Shown here piece after piece: positions 7,188 through 15,530 of a stretch of 19,835 nt of DNA; position 1 is the stretch's first letter, and each line of letters begins with the position of its first letter. The position numbers and the translations under genes are program-made. The notes below the pieces were generated by a model. It did no database searches. It was not told the DNA's origin and was given only the letters and a program-made list of their open reading frames with translations. The DNA comes from Bacillota bacterium (GTDB lineage: Bacteria; Bacillota; Clostridia; Oscillospirales; Acutalibacteraceae): contig JAEZRH010000071.1 in the NCBI GenBank assembly GCA_023412845.1, positions 1-19,835 on the forward strand, given 5' to 3'.

Positions 7188-8030
7188 TCATTCGCTGCTG
7201 AACCCTTTGCCGATGATCTCGCTGGTGTTCGAAATGAGGATGAACGCCTCCGGCTCGTTTTTGCGGATGAACTGGCGCAGCAGCATGGCCTGCGGCCGCT
7301 TCATTGCGGTCAGGATGATGTATTTGTGGTTGTGCGAGTAGGCGCCCGTGGCGCTGCAGACCGTGGCGCTCCGATTCAGGCGCTGTACGATGAAATTACA
7401 GATCGGCTCCGGGTCCGAGCAGACGACGCTGAAGTATTTGCTGAGGTTGATGCCTTCGATGACGCTGTCGATCATAAAGGATTTTGCCAGAAGCCCCAGG
7501 CAGGAGAAGAGGGCTGTCTTGATGTCGAATACAAAGAAGGACGAAAGCGTGATCAAAGCGTCGCTGAACAGCAGCGCCCGGCCGATATCCACGCTGGTGT
7601 GCTTTTTCAGGATCATCGCGACAATATCCGTGCCGCCGGAGGAAGCGCCCATGTTGAACAGTACCGCCGACCCGAACGCCGGCAGCAGAACGGCGAATAC
7701 AAGCTCAAGCAGCGGTTCGTCGGTCAGGGGGTGGCTCATGGGGAACACCTTTTCCAGAATGGAGACGGCGAACGAGAGCAGCAGGCTTGAGTAAACCGTT
7801 TTGATGCCGAAATTTTTGCCGAGAAACACAAACCCGGCGGCGACCAGCAGCATGTTCAGCACAAAGTTGCTTGTCGCGGGGGAGAGCGGCGTAAGTTTGC
7901 CGATCACCACGGAAAGGCCGGAAACACCGCCGAACGTGAAGTTATTCGGGAATTTGAAAAAATAGATGCCGACGGCGATCACAAGCGTGCTGAGTGTGAT
8001 GACGGAGTAGTCTTTGACTGAATGTTTCAC
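7188..8030 (-). CDS. YitT-family membrane protein (DUF161 + DUF2179)
   Basis: 280-residue protein with the family's usual length. Residues about 1-170 carry five to six hydrophobic segments, including the recognisable NNFTFGGVSGLSVVIG motif and FNMGASSGGTDIVAMIL (the GG/GGTD signature). The C-terminal ~80 residues are the soluble DUF2179 domain (YSHNHKYIILTAMKRPQAMLLRQFIRKNEPEAFILISNTSEIIGKGF). Function in the family is not established. The start is placed at GTG 8030 because homology begins there; GGAGG lies 12 nt upstream, which is a long spacing. The open frame continues to 8444 but that extension lies in the leader and opposite strand of the perR gene and has no protein-like content. It is divergent from perR. 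Confidence 0.85.
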   Translation of the reverse strand: MKHSVKDYSVITLSTLVIAVGIYFFKFPNNFTFGGVSGLSVVIGKLTPLSPATSNFVLNMLLVAAGFVFLGKNFGIKTVYSSLLLSFAVSILEKVFPMSHPLTDEPLLELVFAVLLPAFGSAVLFNMGASSGGTDIVAMILKKHTSVDIGRALLFSDALITLSSFFVFDIKTALFSCLGLLAKSFMIDSVIEGINLSKYFSVVCSDPEPICNFIVQRLNRSATVCSATGAYSHNHKYIILTAMKRPQAMLLRQFIRKNEPEAFILISNTSEIIGKGFSSE

Positions 8031-8108
8031 TGAGCGAAACAACCTCCAGCGGAAAATTTTGTCTCCCGTTCCATTTTGACCCGGGAATCTTTTCTCATGC
8101 AAAAGGCC

Positions 8109-8137
8109 TTTACAAAAAGGGGAAAACGTGCTAATAT
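8109..8137 (+). promoter_or_regulatory. Promoter of the perR-like gene
   Basis: -35 TTTACA (8109-8114), 17-nt spacer, -10 TAATAT (8132-8137). Start near 8144, immediately before the palindrome at 8151-8169. Confidence 0.7.
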
Positions 8138-8150
8138 AAATCAACAATAA

Positions 8151-8169
8151 AACAATAAGGATTATTGTT
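8151..8169. promoter_or_regulatory. Fur/PerR-type operator candidate (perfect palindrome)
   Basis: AACAATAA-GGA-TTATTGTT, a perfect 8-3-8 palindrome, with an extra direct copy of AACAATAA just before it (8143-8150). It lies between the promoter and the SD (AAGGAGG) of the Fur-family gene, a position expected for autorepression. The sequence is AT-rich like PerR/Fur boxes but does not match their 7-1-7 consensus exactly. Confidence 0.55.
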
Positions 8170-8195
8170 ATCATTATAGACAAGGAGGCGACGGT

Positions 8196-8600
8196 ATGGA
8201 AGCTCCTGAGAAAAAAAGAAATTTCAGCCGAAAGCGGGAAGCAATTCTGCAGGCGGTCTGTTCCACAACATGTCACCCTACCGCCGAGTGGGTCTATCAG
8301 AAGCTGAAACCGGATTATCCGGACCTTTCCCTCGGCACGGTGTATCGCAATCTGGCGCAGTTCAAAGGAGACGGCGTCATTGCAAGCATCGGCATCGTGC
8401 ACGGGCAGGAAAGGTTTGACGGCAATACAAGGCCGCATACGCACTTCGTATGCTCAAAATGCGGAGAAGTCCTCGATATTCCGGGGGATTTTCTCGATTC
8501 AGAGCAGATTGCTGCTGCGGCGATGAAATACCACCTGTCGGTGGAATCCTGCGATCTTATGCTGCACGGCGTGTGCGGCAAATGCGGGCAGGGCAATTGA
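8196..8600 (+). CDS. perR: Fur-family metalloregulator, PerR-type
   Basis: 134-residue dimeric repressor with an N-terminal winged helix (SRKREAILQAV, TAEWVYQKLKP, LSLGTVYRNLAQFKGDGVI) and a C-terminal metal/dimerisation domain. The regulatory-site residues of Bacillus PerR all align at constant offset: H27, D75 (in RFDG), H81, H83 and D94. The last is aspartate as in PerR (D104), not the glutamate typical of Fur. The structural zinc site is complete: C86-x-x-C89 and C127-x-x-C130. This supports a peroxide sensor using Fe/Mn-dependent histidine oxidation, though a Zur or Fur role cannot be fully excluded. SD AAGGAGG precedes the ATG. It is monocistronic, with its own promoter, operator-like palindrome and strong terminator, so it is probably autoregulated. 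Confidence 0.85.
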   Translation: MEAPEKKRNFSRKREAILQAVCSTTCHPTAEWVYQKLKPDYPDLSLGTVYRNLAQFKGDGVIASIGIVHGQERFDGNTRPHTHFVCSKCGEVLDIPGDFLDSEQIAAAAMKYHLSVESCDLMLHGVCGKCGQGN

Positions 8601-8627
8601 AGCGGGGACAATAACCGAAACGACATG

Positions 8628-8663
8628 CGGGAAGCATTGGTTTGCAGTGCTTCCCGTTCTTTT
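8628..8663 (+). terminator. Rho-independent terminator of the perR-like gene
   Basis: Perfect 9-bp stem CGGGAAGCA (8628-8636) / TGCTTCCCG (8648-8656), 11-nt loop, followed by TTCTTTTT. Confidence 0.92.
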
Positions 8664-8736
8664 TATTGTTATTTTAACACTTTTTCTTGCCTTTTAAAAT
8701 TATTTTGAGGGAAAATTAATTTTAAAAGTCATCGAG

Positions 8737-8770
8737 AAAAGGCCGGAGCTCTTGACGCCCCGGCCTTTTT
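8737..8770 (-). terminator. Terminator of the gcv operon (bidirectional)
   Basis: GGCCGG (8741-8746) pairs with CCGGCC (8760-8765). It is followed by TTTT on the minus strand (8737-8740) and TTTTT on the plus strand (8766-8770). It lies about 80 bp past gcvPB and can also serve as a back-up terminator for perR. Confidence 0.82.
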
Positions 8771-8847
8771 CCCGTTCACGAAAGGGTCATCGGATATCCG
8801 CGCCGCCGCCCTCCGGCTTCTTCATGCGGCATCCAAATTCCGTCTGC

Positions 8848-10284
8848 TCAAAGATAGCTGTATTTTACCACCGGGTGTCTGGCCGCCTGGACTTCGTCCG
8901 GTCTGCCGATGACCGTCGTCTCCGGAGCGCGGTGCAGCGCCTGCGGGTCGCTGTGCGCTTTTTCGTAAAGGGCCAGCATGACTTCCGCCGCGCGGTCAAG
9001 CGTATCCTTCGATTCGGTCTCTGTCGGTTCGACCATCAGCGCCTCTTCCACGATCAGCGGGAAATACATGGTCGGCGGGTGCATGCCGGCGTCCTGCATA
9101 GCCTTTGCGATGTCCATGGCCGTTACGCCGCAGTCTTTTTTCAGGTCGGAGAGCGACAGCACGAATTCGTGCATGCAGCGCTCCGGGCAGGCGGCGCTGT
9201 AATGATCTCTCAGCCTCGCCAACAGATAGTTTGCGTTCAGCACGGCGTTTTCCGCCACCTGCGGCAGACCGTCGCGTCCCAGCATCAGAAGATAGGTCAG
9301 GGCGCGCACGACGACGAGAAAATTGCCATAAAACCCTTTGATCCTCCCGATGCTCTGCGGGCGGTCGAAGTCGAGCTTCAGGCCGTTTCCCGTCTCGCGC
9401 ACCAGCGGAACGGGGAGAAACGGCTCCAGAGATTTCTTGCAGCCGACGGCTCCCGCGCCGGGCCCGCCGCCTCCGTGCGGCGTGGAGAAGGTTTTGTGCA
9501 GGTTCAGGTGGACGGCGTCGAAACCCATGTCGCCCGGACGCGCTACGCCGACGACGGCGTTCAGGTTTGCCCCGTCGTAATAGTTGAGACCGCCGGCCTC
9601 ATGCACAATGCGGGTGATTTCGAGGATATTTTTATCGAACAGCCCGAGTGTGTTCGGATTCGTGAGCATCAGTCCGGCGGTATCGGGACCGACGGAGTTT
9701 TTCAGCGCCTCCAGGTCGACGCATCCGTCCGGACCGGAGGGGATGTTCACGACGGAGAAGCCGCACATGGCCGCGCTTGCCGGGTTTGTGCCGTGCGCGG
9801 AGTCCGGCACGATGATCTTCGTGCGGGCCGCGTCGCCGCGCGAGCGGTGATACGCCTTGATGAGCAGCAGGCCGGTGAATTCGCCGTGCGCCCCCGCCGC
9901 GGGCTGGAAGGTCATGCCCGTCATGCCCGTCAGTTCGCACAAATATTTTTTGGCAAGTTTCAGCACACGAAGACAGCCCTGCGCCGTCCCGGCGGGCTGA
10001 AGGGGGTGGATCTGCGTAAAACCGGGCAGAGCCGCCGTCTCTTCGTTGATCTTCGGATTGTATTTCATCGTGCAGGAGCCGAGCGGGTAGAACCCGTCGT
10101 TAACGCCGAACGAACGGCGCGCGAGGGCGCTGTAATGGCGGGACAGGTCGTTTTCCGAGACCTGGGGCAGGCGCGGCGGCGTGCTGCGCGCAAATTTTTC
10201 CTCGACATTCCTTACGGGAACGTCGCAGGCGGGCAGAACGGAACATCCGTGCCCTTCGCGGCTTTTTTCAAAAATGAGCTCCAT
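8848..10284 (-). CDS. gcvPB: Glycine dehydrogenase (decarboxylating) subunit 2
   Basis: Second half of the split P-protein. With GcvPA it decarboxylates glycine on PLP and loads the aminomethyl group onto lipoyl-GcvH. 478 residues from the ATG at 10284, which overlaps the gcvPA stop by one base (TAATG), a sign of translational coupling. A longer open frame to 10359 lies inside gcvPA and lacks homology. The PLP lysine is K264 in NLHKTFSTPHGGGGPG, followed by the glycine-rich loop. Also visible are FYPLGSCTMKYNPK (66-78), DSAHGTNPAS (161-170) and YYDGANLNAVVG (235-246), all typical of the subunit. It is the last gene of the riboswitch-controlled operon and ends in TGA, before a strong terminator. 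Confidence 0.96.
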   Translation of the reverse strand: MELIFEKSREGHGCSVLPACDVPVRNVEEKFARSTPPRLPQVSENDLSRHYSALARRSFGVNDGFYPLGSCTMKYNPKINEETAALPGFTQIHPLQPAGTAQGCLRVLKLAKKYLCELTGMTGMTFQPAAGAHGEFTGLLLIKAYHRSRGDAARTKIIVPDSAHGTNPASAAMCGFSVVNIPSGPDGCVDLEALKNSVGPDTAGLMLTNPNTLGLFDKNILEITRIVHEAGGLNYYDGANLNAVVGVARPGDMGFDAVHLNLHKTFSTPHGGGGPGAGAVGCKKSLEPFLPVPLVRETGNGLKLDFDRPQSIGRIKGFYGNFLVVVRALTYLLMLGRDGLPQVAENAVLNANYLLARLRDHYSAACPERCMHEFVLSLSDLKKDCGVTAMDIAKAMQDAGMHPPTMYFPLIVEEALMVEPTETESKDTLDRAAEVMLALYEKAHSDPQALHRAPETTVIGRPDEVQAARHPVVKYSYL

Positions 10285-11603
10285 TACGCCGGCACCTCCT
10301 TCAGCAGGTCTGCAAGCCTGTCGATTTCTTCCTTTGTGTTCATTTCGGTCACGCACCACAGAAGGCCGCCGTCCGGCAGCGGATACCCGCCGAGAATGCC
10401 GTGCTGTTCAAGCAGGGAGAGCGTCCTCTCCGTATCCGGACAGGCGGTCGCGAATTCGTGGAAAAAGTCCGCGCCGTATTTCCTTCCGAAGCCTTCGACG
10501 GTGCCGATCTTTTCCGCCGCGTAATGCGCTTTGGAATAACACTGCACGGCGGTTTCCTTCAGCCCCGACGGACCCATGACGCTTAGGTACACCGCAGCGG
10601 TCAGGGAGCACAGCGCCTCGTTGGAGCAGATGTTGCTGGAAGCTTTTTCGCGCCGGATGTGCTGTTCGCGTGCCTGCAGCGTCAGGACAAAGGCCCGGCG
10701 GCCCTGCGCGTCGACGGTCTCGCCCACGATGCGGCCGGGCAGGCGGCGCATCAGTTCCGATCTGCAGGCCATGAAGCCAAGATACGGTCCGCCGAAGCCG
10801 AGCGGCATGCCGAGCGGCTGCCCCTCGCCCACGGCGATGTCCGCTCCGCAGTCGGTCGGGGCTTTCAGCATGCCGAGCGAGATGGGGTTGCAGCCCACGA
10901 TGAATTTCGCGCCCGTCGCGTGGACAATTTCGCCCAGCGCATCGGCGTCTTCCAGAATCCCGTAAAAATTCGGCTGCTGCAGGTAGAAACAGGCCGCCCC
11001 GGCATCTTCCGAGAGCATGGCGCGCAGCTCGTTGATGTCCGTCGCGCCGTTTTTCGCCGGGACGAGCTTTACCGGCGCGTCCGCGCCGAAGCAATAGGTT
11101 TTCACGGTTTCGATCACGTCCGGGTGGACTGCGGCGGAAACGTACACGGTCTGCCGTTTGCGGTCGCGGCACATGGCGGCTGCTTCCGCCGCGGCGCTCG
11201 CGCCGTCGTATACGGAGGCGTTCGAAACATCCATGCCGGTCAGTTCGCAGATCATGGTCTGGTACTCGAAGATGGCCTGCAGGATCCCCTGGCTGATTTC
11301 AGCCTGATAAGGCGTATACGCCGTCAAAAAGGTTTCGTTTGAAGCGATGCGCCGCACCGCCGCGGGTATGTAGTGGCGGTAGGCCCCGGCTCCGCGGAAC
11401 ACGCTCTTGAAAATTTTATTTTCCCCTGCGAGCTCTTCCATGCGGCGCCCGGCTTCCAGTTCGGAAAGTCCCCCGGGCAGGCCGAGCGATTTAACGCGCG
11501 CCTCGGAGGGGATATCCGCGAACAGCTCGCCGACGTTTTTACAGCCGACAGCTTCGAGCATCTGCCGGCGTTCTTCCTCCGAAGAGGGAACAAAGGTGCC
11601 CAA
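10284..11603 (-). CDS. gcvPA: Glycine dehydrogenase (decarboxylating) subunit 1
   Basis: First half of the split P-protein, partner of GcvPB in the glycine cleavage complex. 439 residues; family-typical segments are FVPSSEEERRQMLEAVG at the N-terminus, FRGAGAYRHYIPAAV, TAYTPYQAEISQGILQAIFEYQTMICELTGMDVSNASVYDGA, GEGQPLGMPLGFGGPYLGF, and REQHIRREKASSNICSNEAL. It starts at a TTG codon (11603): an in-frame TGA (the gcvH stop) lies only two codons upstream, so no earlier start is possible. The SD GGAGG, 8 nt before the TTG, is inside the 3' end of gcvH. This points to translation coupled to gcvH. Confidence 0.95.
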   Translation of the reverse strand: MGTFVPSSEEERRQMLEAVGCKNVGELFADIPSEARVKSLGLPGGLSELEAGRRMEELAGENKIFKSVFRGAGAYRHYIPAAVRRIASNETFLTAYTPYQAEISQGILQAIFEYQTMICELTGMDVSNASVYDGASAAAEAAAMCRDRKRQTVYVSAAVHPDVIETVKTYCFGADAPVKLVPAKNGATDINELRAMLSEDAGAACFYLQQPNFYGILEDADALGEIVHATGAKFIVGCNPISLGMLKAPTDCGADIAVGEGQPLGMPLGFGGPYLGFMACRSELMRRLPGRIVGETVDAQGRRAFVLTLQAREQHIRREKASSNICSNEALCSLTAAVYLSVMGPSGLKETAVQCYSKAHYAAEKIGTVEGFGRKYGADFFHEFATACPDTERTLSLLEQHGILGGYPLPDGGLLWCVTEMNTKEEIDRLADLLKEVPA

Positions 11604-11606
11604 CGG

Positions 11607-11993
11607 TCACGCCTCCTCTTTTCCGGCGATGAACGCGCCGTATTCTTTCGCGGAGAGAAGCGGTTCCCCTTCCGCAACGTCCGCCGCGCGGATCAGCCAT
11701 GCGCCGTAGGGGTCCCGATTGATTTTTTCCGGCTCGTCGGCCAGTTCTTCGTTGGCCGCCTCCACCGTGCCGCCGATGGGGCTGAAAATGTCGGAGACCG
11801 CCTTGACAGATTCCACGTCCGCGAAGGTTTCTCCGGAAGCGAGGCTGTCTCCCTCCTGCGGCAGGTTGACGAAGACGATGTCGCCAAGCTCTTTCTGGGC
11901 GAAATCGGTCAGGCCGATTTCGGCTTTGCCGCCTTCAAGGAAGCGCACCCACTCGTGGGATTTTGTGTATTTCAGTTCTTCGGGCAGATTCAT
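11607..11993 (-). CDS. gcvH: Glycine cleavage system H protein
   Basis: 128-residue lipoyl carrier that shuttles the aminomethyl group from the P-protein to GcvT and electrons to dihydrolipoyl dehydrogenase. The lipoylation site is K64 in the context ETFADVESVKAVSDIFSPIGG, the classic H-protein hammerhead turn. The N-terminal YTKSHEWVRFLEGGKAEIGLTDFAQKELGDIVFVNLPQEG is also diagnostic. The length equals the family norm. It lies 42 bp after gcvT and 3 bp before gcvPA. The fourth component, the lipoamide dehydrogenase, is not in this window. Confidence 0.97.
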   Translation of the reverse strand: MNLPEELKYTKSHEWVRFLEGGKAEIGLTDFAQKELGDIVFVNLPQEGDSLASGETFADVESVKAVSDIFSPIGGTVEAANEELADEPEKINRDPYGAWLIRAADVAEGEPLLSAKEYGAFIAGKEEA

Positions 11994-12035
11994 ATAAATT
12001 CCTCCTCGTATTGAATGGCTGATATTGTGATCCGA

Positions 12036-13121
<1,086 letters not shown>

Positions 13122-13176
13122 GCTGGTTCCTTCTTTCAAGAATTTTTTGTGGCGCAGAGCCTAAAAAGGCAAACAG

Positions 13177-13210
13177 AAAAAGGCACACGGCAGTTTTACT
13201 GCGGTGGGCC
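13177..13210 (-). terminator. Riboswitch expression-platform terminator before gcvT
   Basis: On the minus strand, GGCCCACCGCAGT pairs with ACTGCCGTGTGCC (two mismatches, 3-nt loop) and is followed by TTTTTCTGTTT. The first stem bases overlap the 3' strand of P1 of the second aptamer, so glycine binding could prevent hairpin formation and let transcription continue. Confidence 0.82.
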
Positions 13211-13366
13211 TCCGTTATATGACCTGAAAGATTCTTCCCCGTGGGGAATTGCCTCTTCGGTGTCGAAACGACTTTCCGGAGTCTCGTCAAAATCCGGTGC
13301 TTGTGCCTGAGAGTTTTCGCATGCCCCTACGGCGCCGCCCCTCGTCGGCGGTCTCTCCCGGATTTC
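13206..13366 (-). ncRNA. Tandem glycine riboswitch
   Basis: Aptamer 1 (about 13290-13365): P1 is a perfect 8-bp helix, AAATCCGG/CCGGATTT. The conserved core has GGGAGAGACC, a GGGGCAT segment and ACTCTCAGGCACA. A short linker leads to aptamer 2 (about 13210-13285): P1 CTCCG/CGGAG, GGAAAG paired with CTTTC, the CACCGAAGAGGCAA core and TTTCAGGTC. The order and spacing match known cooperative glycine riboswitches, which usually turn on gcv operons when glycine is abundant. The terminator follows immediately. Confidence 0.95.
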
Positions 13367-13378
13367 TCAGCCGAATAT

Positions 13379-13771
13379 TCAGTTTTTGGAACGGTTTTCG
13401 GCTTTCAGCTCATTGGCCCTTTCCTCGGCGGCCCGCAGGGCTTCCACGCCGGTTTTGCACAGTACGTTGATTCCCTTGACGATCGTCACGATCAGGAACG
13501 CTTCAGTGAGCTCCTCCATCGTCAGGCCGGCTTCTATGGCCGCGGCTGCGTGAGCTTTCGCCCCGCTTGCTTCGTCGTCCATGCTGTCGAGAAGACAGAA
13601 AAGCAGTTCGCGCGTCGCCCTGGGCAAAGGGCCGTTCTGTACCGCCTCGCGCATGGCCAGGTATCCCCCTAAGCCGTCCGGCGCGTAGCGGGTCAGTATT
13701 TCCGCAAAGGGCGGATTCCATTTGAGCTCCCTGCGGTAATACTCCAGAATCCGGTCCGTTTCGTCAGCCAA
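13379..13771 (-). CDS. Carboxymuconolactone decarboxylase/AhpD-fold family protein
   Basis: 130-residue all-alpha protein of the CMD family (PF02627-like). The family pattern is at residues 60-110: RATRELLFCLLDSMDDEASGAKAHAAAAIEAGLTMEELTEAFLIVTIVKGINVL. It contains the conserved H in AKAHAAAAIEAG and the EE-L-E-AF helix. The CxxC that gives AhpD its alkylhydroperoxidase chemistry is absent, so redox activity of that kind is unlikely and the function is unknown. The C-terminus is a charged helix (ALRAAEERANELKAENRSKN). The listed start is TTG 13771, with GGAAGG 11 nt upstream; the start is uncertain. Its stop lies 13 bp before the glycine riboswitch and I see no good promoter or terminator between, so read-through from its strong promoter into the riboswitch is likely. 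Confidence 0.75.
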   Translation of the reverse strand: MADETDRILEYYRRELKWNPPFAEILTRYAPDGLGGYLAMREAVQNGPLPRATRELLFCLLDSMDDEASGAKAHAAAAIEAGLTMEELTEAFLIVTIVKGINVLCKTGVEALRAAEERANELKAENRSKN

Positions 13772-13828
13772 GAAATCGTCATCCTTCCGAAAATGCAGGA
13801 AAAGGCTCCCCGTAATTCAAACATTCCA

Positions 13829-13857
13829 ATTATAAAAGAACGGGAGGGAATCGTCAA
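13829..13857 (-). promoter_or_regulatory. Near-consensus promoter upstream of the CMD gene (and probably gcv operon)
   Basis: Minus strand: -35 TTGACG (13852-13857), 17-nt spacer, -10 TATAAT (13829-13834). Leader of about 50 nt. Confidence 0.85.
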
Positions 13858-13893
13858 GACGATTTGGAAAATTCACGAAATCTTTTCAAAGCC

Positions 13894-14667
13894 TTATTCC
13901 GCGGCGATCTCGGAAAGCGGGAGAATTTCGATGTCTTCCGCGGTCAGCGCCGCGCGGATCTTCTGCACGAACGCGAGCGCGTGGGCGTTGTCGCCGTGAA
14001 CGCAGACGGAGTCGGCTTTGATTGCGATGTCTTTGCCGGTGATTGAGGCGGCTCTGCCCTCCTTTGCCATGCGGACGACGCGGCGGATGGCTTCGTCTTC
14101 ATCAGTGATCATGGACCCCGGTTTCGTGCGGGCGACAAGCGAGCCGTCCTCTTCGTAGGCGCGGTCGGCGAAGACCTCGCTGGCTACGCGCAGACCCGTG
14201 TCGCGGGCCGCCTTGACCATCTGGCTGCCGGAAAGCGCCAGCAGGATCAGCCGGTCGTTTATTTCCGCGATCCCTTCGCAGATTGCTTTTGCAAGGGCGT
14301 AATCCTTGCCCGCCATGTTATAGAGCGCGCCGTGCGGCTTCACATGCACGAGGGGAATTCCCTGCGCGCGGCAGAACGCCGAAAGCGCGCCGATCTGGTA
14401 CTGCACGTAGGCTTTTGCCTCTTCCGGCTTCACGTTCATGTTGCGGCGCCCGAAGCCCATCAGGTCCGGGAAGCCCGGATGGGCCCCTACGCCGACGCCG
14501 TTTTTCTTTGCGAGGGCGACGGTTTTGCTCATCACCACCGGGTCGGACGCATGAAATCCGCACGCGACGTTTGCGGAAGAAATAAAGGGGATGACCTCTT
14601 CGTCCATTCCGAGTTTATAGGCTCCGAAGCTTTCGCCGAGGTCGCAGTTCAAGTCGATCTTATTCAT
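13894..14667 (-). CDS. pxpA: 5-oxoprolinase subunit PxpA (LamB/YcsF family)
   Basis: 257 residues, full family length. With PxpB and PxpC it forms the prokaryotic ATP-dependent 5-oxoprolinase that opens 5-oxo-L-proline to L-glutamate. Diagnostic segments: IDLNCDLGESFGAYKLG (4-20), ISSANVACGFHASDP (29-43), VGVGAHPGFPDLMGFGRRNM (57-76), VHVKPHGALYNMAG, SEVFADRAYEEDGSLVARTKPGSMI, and VCVHGDNAHAL. SD GGAGG is 7 nt before the ATG. It starts 16 bp after the DUF1445 gene and ends the six-gene cluster. No clear terminator follows before the next promoter. Confidence 0.96.
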   Translation of the reverse strand: MNKIDLNCDLGESFGAYKLGMDEEVIPFISSANVACGFHASDPVVMSKTVALAKKNGVGVGAHPGFPDLMGFGRRNMNVKPEEAKAYVQYQIGALSAFCRAQGIPLVHVKPHGALYNMAGKDYALAKAICEGIAEINDRLILLALSGSQMVKAARDTGLRVASEVFADRAYEEDGSLVARTKPGSMITDEDEAIRRVVRMAKEGRAASITGKDIAIKADSVCVHGDNAHALAFVQKIRAALTAEDIEILPLSEIAAE

Positions 14668-14683
14668 CCTTACGCCTCCATCC

Positions 14684-15475
14684 TCAGTATTTCAAAGCGA
14701 CGTTTTTGATATCGGTCAGGAACATGTGGCCGGGAGAGTGCGTGATGGCGATCTCCGGCTTCACGTTCATGATGACCGACTGCGGCGTGACGCCGCACGG
14801 CCAGAACACGGGCACTTCGCCCGGTTTGATGGTCACGCTGTCGCCGAAATCCGGATGATCGATGTCCGTGATGCCGATCTCTTCCGGCGCACCGATATGC
14901 ACCGGCGCGCCGTGGACGCGCGGCATGGCGCCCGTGATCAGCGTCGCGCGGACGATCTGGTCCGGCGGCAGGGGACGCATGCTGACGACCATCTTCCCGC
15001 TGAAGATTCCGGCGGGCTCGCAGTCGATGTTTGTGCGGTACATCGGCACGTTGCGGTGCTCCTCGATCTGACGGACTGGAACGCCCGCCTCGAGCAGCTC
15101 CGCTTCAAAAGAGAAGCTGCAGCCGATCAGGAACGCCACGAAGTCGCCGCGCCACTGGTCCGCTACGTTTGTATATTCCCCGACGAGCTCGCCTTTTTTG
15201 TAGACGCGGTATTTCGGAATGTCGGTCGCAATGTCGGTGTCCTTCGCAAGCCACCGCAGGGAACGTCCACCCACGTCCGTGGCTTCAAGCAGCGGGCACG
15301 ACTTCGGATTCCTCTGGCAGAAAAGAAGAAAATCGTACGCCAGGTCCTTCGGCAGCACGGCGAGGTTCGCCTGCGCGTACCCCGCGCACATGCCGGAGGT
15401 CTGCCCGGCAATTTTGCCTTCGCGGATCAGCTTCCGCGCTTCCCACGGCTTTAATGCCGCGTAATCCATATCCAT
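14684..15475 (-). CDS. DUF1445/YcsI-family putative hydro-lyase (D-glutamate cyclase N-domain homologue)
   Basis: 263 residues. Family hallmarks are clear: ARKLIREGKIAGQTSGMCAGYAQANLAVLPKDLAYDFLLFCQRNPKSCPLLEATDVG, TDIPKYRVYKKGEL, WRGDFVAFLIGCSFSFEAELLEAGVPVRQIEEHRNVPMYRTNIDCEPAG, and GAPEEIGITDIDHPDFGD. The family is annotated as putative hydro-lyase and is often found beside pxpABC (ycsI of Bacillus). In animal mitochondrial D-glutamate cyclase this domain is fused to a DUF4392 domain. Here the DUF4392 gene is in the same cluster, three genes upstream. A role in D-glutamate/5-oxoproline chemistry is therefore likely but inferred. Start ATG 15475 has AAGGTGA 4 nt upstream. Confidence 0.93.
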   Translation of the reverse strand: MDMDYAALKPWEARKLIREGKIAGQTSGMCAGYAQANLAVLPKDLAYDFLLFCQRNPKSCPLLEATDVGGRSLRWLAKDTDIATDIPKYRVYKKGELVGEYTNVADQWRGDFVAFLIGCSFSFEAELLEAGVPVRQIEEHRNVPMYRTNIDCEPAGIFSGKMVVSMRPLPPDQIVRATLITGAMPRVHGAPVHIGAPEEIGITDIDHPDFGDSVTIKPGEVPVFWPCGVTPQSVIMNVKPEIAITHSPGHMFLTDIKNVALKY

Positions 15476-15530
15476 TCGATCACCTTCCTGTACGATGAGG
15501 CAGGGGAGCGGAAAACGCCCCTGCCGTGTT

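Noticed and set aside
8031..8444. N-terminal extension of the YitT protein to residue 418
   Set aside because: The extra part overlaps the promoter, operator and coding region of the divergent perR gene, and YitT proteins are about 280 residues long.
10285..10359. Longer gcvPB start inside gcvPA
   Set aside because: The first 25 residues match nothing in the subunit, while ATG 10284 gives the usual N-terminus and a TAATG coupling overlap.
8752..10524. 590-codon plus-strand open frame opposite gcvPB
   Set aside because: It is antisense to a gene with full PLP-enzyme motifs; the long frame is a codon-bias artefact of GC-rich DNA.
13122..13139. TTG start six codons upstream for gcvT
   Set aside because: Those codons contain the SD sequence serving ATG 13121, where homology to T proteins begins.
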